DNA of 20,846 bases from a virus, in the IMG/VR virus record IMGVR_UViG_3300009000_000052, positions 1 to 20,846 of that record. One strand, written 5' to 3'. Below are positions 14,565 to 20,846 of this stretch, in pieces. Under the pieces are notes generated by a model, which saw nothing but the letters and a program-made list of their open reading frames with translations, was not told where the DNA came from and made no database searches. How positions within the stretch are numbered: position 1 is the first letter of the stretch; the number at the start of each line of letters is the position of its first letter. Both the position numbers and the translations under genes were made by a program.

Positions 14565-17500
14565 GTGCTTGTTGATGTGTATAGCATTTTAAATTTTAGT
14601 GATCAATATTTAATTACAGGTGTAAACATAATAGACGGTTTATTATTTTTTACTGATAATCAAACTGAGCCTAAAAAAGTAAACATAGAAAAATTTAAGG
14701 CTGGGTCATCAAACTTTAGCAGCCATACACAAGTTTATGGAAGAAATTTTGTTGAAGGTGATATTACTGTTATAAAACAAAAGCCATCCAACGCACCACA
14801 AATAGCATTAGCAGATAAAATTGGTAGTGATAGCGTTGAATCCTCTGCATTTTTTAATTTTTCAAAAAACAATGGGGCTAACGCAGTAGAAGTTGGTGAT
14901 TCATATACTATAAATATACTTACTACAGATAGAGATTGGAAAGTTGGTGATATATTAGTATTTGAATATGAACAAAATGCAGGCCAGTTTAGTACTAATT
15001 GGGATCCAATTGAAATAAAAGGTTTAATTACTTTTTATAATGGTGGTAGCACCGTTACTATTGAAATTGTAACTGCATCAGAAAATTTTGCAAATGAAGC
15101 TGCTCAATATAGTATTATTAAAGAGCAACCAAATCCGTTATTTGAACTTAAATTTCCTAGGTTTGGGTATAGATGGAAATATGAAGATGGAGAATATTCT
15201 GTATTTTCACCATTTTCTGAAATAGCATTTTTACCAGGTGATATTAAATATAATGCTAAAGACGGGTATAATGAGGGCATGATTAATACTGTTAGAAGAA
15301 TTAATCTTTATGGCTTTGATGATGCACCTGATAATGTAGAAGAGGTTGAAATACTATATAAAGAATCAAACAACAATAATGTATATACTGTAGAGTCTAT
15401 TAAAAAAGAAGAATTAACTTCTTATAATATAGATTCTGAAATTATATATAAAGTAGTTGAAAATAATCAATTACTTAGAGCTTGGGATAATGTACCTAAA
15501 AAAGCAAAAGCACAGGAAATTACAGCAAATAGATTAATGTTTGGTAATTATACTCAAGGGTATAATATAGAAAATGAACCAGATGTTGCTAGTAGAATAA
15601 TTTCAAGAAATGATTCGGGTGCTTCTATAAAAACTGATAGAACATATCAAATAGGTACTGTATTTGAAGACAAATACGGAAGACAATCGCCAGTTATAGC
15701 AAAACAATCTGGTGTTATACAATTAGATAGATCTGCTTCAGATAAAAAAAATAGTATAGCTGTTAAAGGAATAGGATCAGCGCCAAGCTGGGCTTCAAAG
15801 TTTAAATATTATGTAAAAGAAACATCTGCTCCATATTATAATGTTCTTGTAGATAAATATTATTTAAATAAAGATGAACCAAATTCCATATGGTTTTCTT
15901 TGCCATCATCTGAACGCAATAAAATAACCGAAGATACATATTTAATATTAAAGAAAAAGCATGGTGCAGATGTAGCTGTAGATGATACTACGACAAAATA
16001 TAAAATATTAGATATTGATAATGAAGCTCCTAACTTTTTAACTGATAAGTTTCAAAGTAAAGGACAAATTAAATTAACAAATGTTACAACAAATCTTGCA
16101 TCTAATTCAAGTTTAATTGAGGCAGATATTCAGCCCAATGAAACGCTTGAAGCAACAATTGCTGCGGGTTCTAAAATAAGACTTGTTGATGCTGGTGGAG
16201 ATAGCGATATTTATACTGTTTCAAATGTAACTTTTGAAGATACTGATGCTGATGATAAGTCAGATACAATATCTTTAACTATAAATGAAATTTTTAATGA
16301 AACTGATGTAAATAAGTTTTCTTCTTTATCTAATTATAATATTGTTTTTGGTGAAGTTGAAACAAAGGTATCTCCTGAATTTAAAAATAGATTTTTTATA
16401 AAGCTTCGTATTGACTCTTTATTAAAACAAAATATTGTTAATGCAGTATCAATTAAAACTGATAATACAAGTGAGTATAGAATAATATCAAGCGAAACAA
16501 TACTTGGGGATACTTATACTAATATAAACTCAGGGGGAGGGGCAAATTGTTCCGGTGAAAATAAAGGATATTATTGGCCAGGACCTGGTACTGCAAATGA
16601 ACCTACTGGATTACAAACAGCTATGGCTACCGGTAGTAATATAATAAAAATACGCAGAACTGGGCAAGCATGGAAAGATAAAAATAGTAAATTTGATGAC
16701 TTTGCTGAATTTTTAGATGCGGCTGGTACTAAAATAAGATTTGAATCTGACCCTAATGCTAAAACATATGAAATTCAGTCTTCATTAAGAACCGATGGAA
16801 ACCATGGGTTTAATAATTTCTGGGGAAATAAAATAGATGAAGATATATGTAATTATTGGGTTCAATGGGAAATTAAATTAGATAATAATATTGATTTTAC
16901 ACCCAATATAACAGCATTAGATAAAAGAATATACATACTTGATAATATAATAAACGAAGAAGAAAATCAGTTATCTGTAAATTCGCCAATAATATTTGAA
17001 ACAGAACCAGAAGAAGTTGCTGATTTAGATTTATATTATGAAACTGAAAATTCTTATGATATTACACAATGGAATACAGAGCAAGAATTAAAATGGTTTA
17101 ATTGCTTTTCATTTGGTAATGGTGTTGAATCTAATAGAATACGTGACGATTTTAATGGTGTTACCATGGATAAAGGTGTTCGTGTTAGCTCTGTAATTGC
17201 GGAACAATTTAAAGAAGAACATAAGAAAAATACTATTATATTTTCTGGCATATACAATAGTATCAATGGTATAAACCAAACAAATCAATTTAATCAAGCA
17301 GAAGCAATAACAAAAGATATTAATCCAGAATATGGATCAATACAAAAGCTTCATGCAAGAGATGGTGATTTAATTGCATTAACTGAAGATAAAGTTTTAG
17401 GTATATCAGCTGGCAAAGACGTTTTATTTAATGCTGATGGAAATCCTAATTTAATATCTTCTACAAATGTATTAGGTTATGTAAGACCTTATGCTGGTGA

Positions 17501-18275
17501 GTTTGGTATATCCAATAATCCTGAGTCATTTGCAACATACGGTAATAGATTTTATTTTACTGATAAAGCTAGAAATGCTGTATTAAGATTTTCAGGAGGC
17601 ATTGGGGGTGGTGATGGTTTGACAGTCATATCTAATTATGGCATGTCTGATTATTTTAAAGATTTATTGTCTACAAATTCTGGTGCATTTATTGGTAGCT
17701 TTGATGAAGATTTAGGTACTTATAATATATCTATAAATGATCAAACAGTAGGTTTTGATGAAATGGTAAAAGGTTGGACATCTCGTTATAGCTTTTTACC
17801 AGAAAATGGTATAAGCTTAAATGCTAAATATTATACATTTAAAAATGGAAATCTTTGGTTGCATAACGTAGAAAGTCGTGCTAAAAATAATTTTTATAAT
17901 GGACAGTATTCATCTAAAGTAACTTTCTTTTTTAATCAAGAATCTTCTGTAGTTAAAAAATTTAAAACATTAGGTTATGAAGGTGATGATGGTTGGGTTG
18001 CTAATTATGTAAAAACAAACTTACAAGATGGATCTGTAACAAAGTTTATTGATAAAGAAGGTAAGTTTTTTAATTATATAAAAGGTGATAAAACATATTT
18101 AGATGTTCCTAATAAAACAACAAATTGGGATAGTAAACAATTTTCAAGCCAAGGTATTGGGAAAACAACTGCGCTTTCAGGCGATTTAGATATTACAATA
18201 GCAATAATGGATGCTTATATAGTAAATACAATAATAGAATGGCGTGGAGACACGTATGAATGTGAACAAATATAA
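14565..18275 (+). CDS. Tail stabilization-type protein, main portion (5' end interrupted)
   Basis: This is the longest gene, with 1,236 residues from a GTG at 14565. If the upstream stops were absent it would run from 14262 as about 1,337 residues. Early motifs ITGVNIIDGLLFFTDNQTEP (17-36) and KKVNIEKF are strongly conserved in the crAss-like stabilization/tail protein I recall. Later come NLYGFDDAPDNVEEVEILYK, IGTVFEDKYGRQSPV and GDLIALTEDKVLGISAGKD. A propeller-like stretch of short beta repeats follows, with FATYGNRFYFTDKARNAV. It ends in IEWRGDTYECEQI. The protein would form the lower tail or muzzle of a short-tailed virion. Homology extends upstream of the GTG to 14466, but no ATG, GTG or TTG is in frame there, so GTG is only the first ordinary start. 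Codons are very AT-rich. Confidence 0.75.
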   Translation: MLVDVYSILNFSDQYLITGVNIIDGLLFFTDNQTEPKKVNIEKFKAGSSNFSSHTQVYGRNFVEGDITVIKQKPSNAPQIALADKIGSDSVESSAFFNFSKNNGANAVEVGDSYTINILTTDRDWKVGDILVFEYEQNAGQFSTNWDPIEIKGLITFYNGGSTVTIEIVTASENFANEAAQYSIIKEQPNPLFELKFPRFGYRWKYEDGEYSVFSPFSEIAFLPGDIKYNAKDGYNEGMINTVRRINLYGFDDAPDNVEEVEILYKESNNNNVYTVESIKKEELTSYNIDSEIIYKVVENNQLLRAWDNVPKKAKAQEITANRLMFGNYTQGYNIENEPDVASRIISRNDSGASIKTDRTYQIGTVFEDKYGRQSPVIAKQSGVIQLDRSASDKKNSIAVKGIGSAPSWASKFKYYVKETSAPYYNVLVDKYYLNKDEPNSIWFSLPSSERNKITEDTYLILKKKHGADVAVDDTTTKYKILDIDNEAPNFLTDKFQSKGQIKLTNVTTNLASNSSLIEADIQPNETLEATIAAGSKIRLVDAGGDSDIYTVSNVTFEDTDADDKSDTISLTINEIFNETDVNKFSSLSNYNIVFGEVETKVSPEFKNRFFIKLRIDSLLKQNIVNAVSIKTDNTSEYRIISSETILGDTYTNINSGGGANCSGENKGYYWPGPGTANEPTGLQTAMATGSNIIKIRRTGQAWKDKNSKFDDFAEFLDAAGTKIRFESDPNAKTYEIQSSLRTDGNHGFNNFWGNKIDEDICNYWVQWEIKLDNNIDFTPNITALDKRIYILDNIINEEENQLSVNSPIIFETEPEEVADLDLYYETENSYDITQWNTEQELKWFNCFSFGNGVESNRIRDDFNGVTMDKGVRVSSVIAEQFKEEHKKNTIIFSGIYNSINGINQTNQFNQAEAITKDINPEYGSIQKLHARDGDLIALTEDKVLGISAGKDVLFNADGNPNLISSTNVLGYVRPYAGEFGISNNPESFATYGNRFYFTDKARNAVLRFSGGIGGGDGLTVISNYGMSDYFKDLLSTNSGAFIGSFDEDLGTYNISINDQTVGFDEMVKGWTSRYSFLPENGISLNAKYYTFKNGNLWLHNVESRAKNNFYNGQYSSKVTFFFNQESSVVKKFKTLGYEGDDGWVANYVKTNLQDGSVTKFIDKEGKFFNYIKGDKTYLDVPNKTTNWDSKQFSSQGIGKTTALSGDLDITIAIMDAYIVNTIIEWRGDTYECEQI

Positions 18276-18281
18276 TTAATA

Positions 18282-19667
18282 ATGGCAAATTCGGGTTATA
18301 AAAACTGGTTAACACTTAAAAAATATGTAAATGGTGTAGCTACGAGCGAAACAAAAACAAACGCAAGTAGTGATCCAAATTATATTGCACCAGTATTGGA
18401 CACAGAAAATTGTCCAACAACATCTAATACTTGTCCTACGGTTACTTCTGCTATATCTGATATTTCAGTAACGGTTGGGGCGACAAACCAAGTTATAAAC
18501 TTAAACAATGTATTTAATGATACCGATGGTGATACTTTAACATATACGGCTACTTCATCAAATACAAACGTAGCTTCAGTATCAATAGATGTTAATAACC
18601 TTACTATTGTTTTTGCTGGTTCAACAGGAGGTAGCTCAACTATTAATGTTACTGCTTCTGATGGAACTTGTTCTGCAACAGATTCTTTTATAGTAACATT
18701 GACAGAAGTATCTCAAGCCTGCAACACAGGACTTACGCAATTAAGTTTATTTAATGGAACAACTTCAGAAGAAGCTTGTTCAGTATCTGTTTCAAATATA
18801 GATATTGTTTATGCAAATAATACATCAATAACTACAGCTACTGTGTTTTATGATGATATTTATGGTTGTGATACAAGTGCTAAATTTTTATCAGATGGAA
18901 CTAATTGGGTACAAATAAATAGTTCTGGTACTAAAATAGATAGCGGATTATGTGCTACACAAGCAGCTTGCCCAAGCTATTTTACCGGAAGTAATTATTC
19001 TGAAGTTTCCGAAAGTCAACCTTATTTAAGATTAGGTGGTTTATGTACTACAGAAAACCAAACAATATATTATTCAGAAGCTTGGATTGATATTTCTGGG
19101 GCTGGAACTAATGTACCTACATATTATTCTTTATCTGAAGCTCAAAGTATTTCATTAGGTTGTCCAATATCACCAATAGGTTATAATGGAGATGTTATGT
19201 CCGGCGGAACATATACTGGTGACGGAGGTACTATAACTGTAGCCTCTGGCAATACACTTATTAATCACGGTTATATATGGCCTGGTAACTCAACTTATGT
19301 AGCAGATAATGGTTGGACAGTATTTTCCGAGTGGGATGATTATGGAATTGTTAATGTCTTTTTTATGCCTAATTGCGAAACCGCTGCAACGCCTCCAACC
19401 GCTCCTCCTACTGCTACAGCATATACTGGTTTAACTAGATGTGATAATAATAGTGTTACTTGGTATACAAACCATGAAGTACAACATGCCGACGGTACTT
19501 ATAAACAACTTAGTAGTGGTAGTTCTTTTTATAGCGCAGGACAGGTATGTTATATAAGCACAGGTACAACATATGATATATCTGGAAAAACGTTTATAGA
19601 CGGTACGGGTTATAATCCCTATAGCGGTGGGCCTTGTGATTGCGATTGCTATAATTATAATTGTTAA
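18282..19667 (+). CDS. Cysteine-rich modular tail adhesin with Ig-like domain
   Basis: The product has 461 residues. A short conserved-looking lead (GYKNWLTLKKYVNG, 5-18) may attach it to the tail. Next comes an Ig/cadherin-like domain at about 50-140, with VFNDTDGDTLTYTATSSNTN and a closing INVTASDGTCSATDSF, a type common in Bacteroidota surface proteins. Two or more Cys-bounded beta modules follow (FLSDGTNWVQINSSGTKIDS near 202-221). A TPPTAPPTAT linker lies at 370-379. A final module begins at R386 and has YSAGQVCY at 417-424. The end is CDCDCYNYNC. I count 17 Cys, far more than in the head genes. There is no signal peptide, as expected for a virion protein. The final module recurs in the next gene. 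Receptor binding is inferred. Confidence 0.7.
   Translation: MANSGYKNWLTLKKYVNGVATSETKTNASSDPNYIAPVLDTENCPTTSNTCPTVTSAISDISVTVGATNQVINLNNVFNDTDGDTLTYTATSSNTNVASVSIDVNNLTIVFAGSTGGSSTINVTASDGTCSATDSFIVTLTEVSQACNTGLTQLSLFNGTTSEEACSVSVSNIDIVYANNTSITTATVFYDDIYGCDTSAKFLSDGTNWVQINSSGTKIDSGLCATQAACPSYFTGSNYSEVSESQPYLRLGGLCTTENQTIYYSEAWIDISGAGTNVPTYYSLSEAQSISLGCPISPIGYNGDVMSGGTYTGDGGTITVASGNTLINHGYIWPGNSTYVADNGWTVFSEWDDYGIVNVFFMPNCETAATPPTAPPTATAYTGLTRCDNNSVTWYTNHEVQHADGTYKQLSSGSSFYSAGQVCYISTGTTYDISGKTFIDGTGYNPYSGGPCDCDCYNYNC
19437..19553 (+). repeat. Shared adhesin end module, copy in the first adhesin gene
   Basis: This codes RCDNN, then WYT, then SSGSSFYSAGQVCY (residues 386-424). It has clear similarity at DNA and protein level to 20754-20843 in the neighbouring gene. 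The copy here carries about nine extra residues between the WYT and SSGS parts. Confidence 0.65.
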
Positions 19668-19676
19668 TAATATATA

Positions 19677-20846
19677 ATGGGTTTAATAAATTTTAGTTCA
19701 TCTGTTTGTAATTATACAACTAAAGTAGTAGAATTAGCTGCTGTTCCTGGTTCATTAGCAACAAATACATATCCTTATGTAGATCTTGAAATGATTCCAG
19801 ATAGCGGTTATTCACTTAATGCTACAAATTTTACGTATGTGCCAAATACATATGTAGATTATGTTGTATTTATGACTGATGGCAATAATCTAAAAGCCCG
19901 CGTATATTTAAATGGTTTTACTTGGCCTTCAGAAAGAACAGATTTAGAGGTGCCAATTTCTGGATGTGCTACAAAAATTATACCAGTAGTTCCAACGCCT
20001 GCACCATCGCCTGTTCCTACACCAACGCCTACACCTACCCCACCAGCGTGCCCCGCAGTTACTGGTTATTTTATAAATAAAAGTATTATTGAATTGCGTG
20101 GTGAAACACGTATATTTAAAGTGTACGGGCAGCAAGGTGCTGAGTTTACATATACTGTAGTAGATAATGGTAATGGTATTTCATTAGACACAGGAACAGA
20201 AACAATACCATATTCAGGTTTTGTTAATATAGAAATTGTAGTTCCATTAGTATCAGCGGCAAGAGTGCTTGATGTAACTATTACAACCGCAGAATCTTGT
20301 ACATTACAATTACAAACCCAACCAGCAACATTTAAATTATATCAAGGCATTGATGAAGAATGGTTAGGTGATACTTATGAATGTTGTGAAGCAGCTGGTG
20401 TATTACAAAGTACTAATTGTGTTGGGTATGATTTATATGGTACATATACTGACGGCCAATGCGGAACTACTAATAGCTTAATTGAAACTAATTCTACTAC
20501 TTGCGGATATGTGCCTCCTGTTGCTCCTGTAGCACCAAGTCCAGTACCTAGTCCTACTCCTTCTCCTGTAGCGCCTGTTGCACCATCTCCTGCTCCGGCT
20601 CCCGCAGCACCTGTACCTGTTCCAGCACCAACAGTAACACCTGTAGCTCCAGTACCTTCTCCTGTAGCTCCGAATCCTGCACCAGTTGCACCAGTACCTG
20701 CTCCTACAGCACCGTCTCCTGCACCAGTTGCACCACTTGGAACTCAGCTAGTGAGATGTGATAATAACACAAATAATTGGTATACACCAACAACAAATAT
20801 ATCGTCTGGTTCTATATTTTATAGTGGGGGCCAAGTTTGCTATAGA
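19677..20846 (+). CDS. Pro-rich, cysteine-containing tail adhesin (partial, runs off the end)
   Basis: The frame is open from the ATG at 19677 to the last base, giving 390 residues with no stop. Order of parts: an N-terminal beta domain (about 1-98, ending GFTWPSERTDLEVPISGC); a Pro/Thr linker (103-124); an Ig-like beta domain (about 125-208); and a Cys module, CVGYDLYGTYTDGQCGT with ETNSTTCGY (248-278). I know that motif style from phage and Bacteroidota surface proteins. A 75-residue linker of P-V-A-P and P-S-P repeats (279-353) follows, then a module starting at R360 that matches the end module of the upstream gene (FYSGGQVCY). The whole looks like beads on stiff Pro rods, as in a host-contacting fibre. 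It starts nine bases after the previous stop. Function is inferred from composition and place. Confidence 0.7.
   Translation, partial: MGLINFSSSVCNYTTKVVELAAVPGSLATNTYPYVDLEMIPDSGYSLNATNFTYVPNTYVDYVVFMTDGNNLKARVYLNGFTWPSERTDLEVPISGCATKIIPVVPTPAPSPVPTPTPTPTPPACPAVTGYFINKSIIELRGETRIFKVYGQQGAEFTYTVVDNGNGISLDTGTETIPYSGFVNIEIVVPLVSAARVLDVTITTAESCTLQLQTQPATFKLYQGIDEEWLGDTYECCEAAGVLQSTNCVGYDLYGTYTDGQCGTTNSLIETNSTTCGYVPPVAPVAPSPVPSPTPSPVAPVAPSPAPAPAAPVPVPAPTVTPVAPVPSPVAPNPAPVAPVPAPTAPSPAPVAPLGTQLVRCDNNTNNWYTPTTNISSGSIFYSGGQVCYR
19983..20048 (+). repeat. Short Pro/Thr-rich linker repeat
   Basis: This codes residues 103-124 of the last gene, a run built of P-T-P, P-A-P-S and P-V-P-T units. The DNA repeats CCT/CCA-ACG/ACA codon pairs. 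It separates the N-terminal domain from the Ig-like domain. Confidence 0.75.
20511..20735 (+). repeat. Long Pro/Ala/Val/Ser linker repeat
   Basis: This codes residues 279-353 of the last gene, built almost only of P-V-A-P, P-S-P, P-A-P and P-V-P units. The DNA is locally more GC-rich than its surroundings because of CCT/CCA/GCA/GCT codons. Such runs readily gain or lose units by slippage. Confidence 0.8.
20754..20843 (+). repeat. Shared adhesin end module, copy in the second adhesin gene
   Basis: This codes RCDNN, then WYT, then SSGSIFYSGGQVCY (residues 360-389), matching the module at 19437-19553. Both copies begin with AGATGTGATAATAA at the DNA level and both follow a Pro-rich linker. Confidence 0.65.

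Noticed and set aside
18282-20846. Variable region of a diversity-generating retroelement
   Set aside because: No reverse transcriptase and no template repeat are visible in the window, and the shared module is better explained by duplication.
1-20846. Signs of a prophage, CRISPR array, tRNA gene or insertion sequence
   Set aside because: I found no integrase, attachment-site repeats, regularly spaced repeats, cloverleaf or transposase; the window is continuous phage late genes.

Overview
This window looks like the late structural region of a tailed DNA phage that probably infects a Bacteroidota (flavobacterial type) host, most likely from a marine or other aquatic source. All recognisable genes lie on the + strand, are packed with short gaps or ATGA/TAATG overlaps, and are AT-rich. 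Nearly all stops are TAA. Start codons follow A/T-rich leaders with no Shine-Dalgarno sequence, as is usual for Bacteroidota. The gene order and several proteins resemble, from memory, crAss-like and Cellulophaga podoviruses and uncultured marine phages. No database search was possible, so that affinity is an inference. Both edges cut through genes.

Layout. (1) 1-3254: the end of a tail-appendage module. It holds the tail end of a fibre-type protein, a small beta-rich protein, a fibre-assembly-like protein and a 788-residue protein with two LamG-like domains and a marine-phage C-terminal repeat region. (2) 3282-4328: three small genes before the packaging genes. They are an unknown 72-residue protein, a 199-residue protein that reads as two GroES-like halves in tandem, and a probable small terminase. 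(3) 4328-11699: large terminase, portal with a long coiled-coil tail, an acidic scaffold-like protein and the major capsid protein. (4) 11773-14255: three proteins of the head-completion or connector type. (5) 14262-18275: a long stabilization-type tail protein whose reading frame is broken near its N-terminus by three in-frame TAA codons. (6) 18282-20846: two cysteine-rich modular adhesin or fibre proteins. The second has long Pro-rich linkers and runs off the end of the window.

How the genes work together: the terminase subunits package DNA through the portal into a head built by the capsid and scaffold proteins. The connector proteins and the long stabilization protein then close the head and form a short tail. 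The LamG, Ig-like and Cys/Pro-rich proteins would contact the cell surface. The double GroES-like protein may supply or modify chaperonin help for capsid folding. Two hairpins with the same loop plan follow the capsid gene and the gene after it, and one AT-rich leader is repeated before two head genes. Both suggest that head-protein dosage is set locally inside a long late operon.

The observations most worth following are the triple nonsense interruption at 14439-14465, the tandem GroES-like protein at 3500-4099, the duplicated leader at 8971 and 11751, and the end module shared by the two adhesins.
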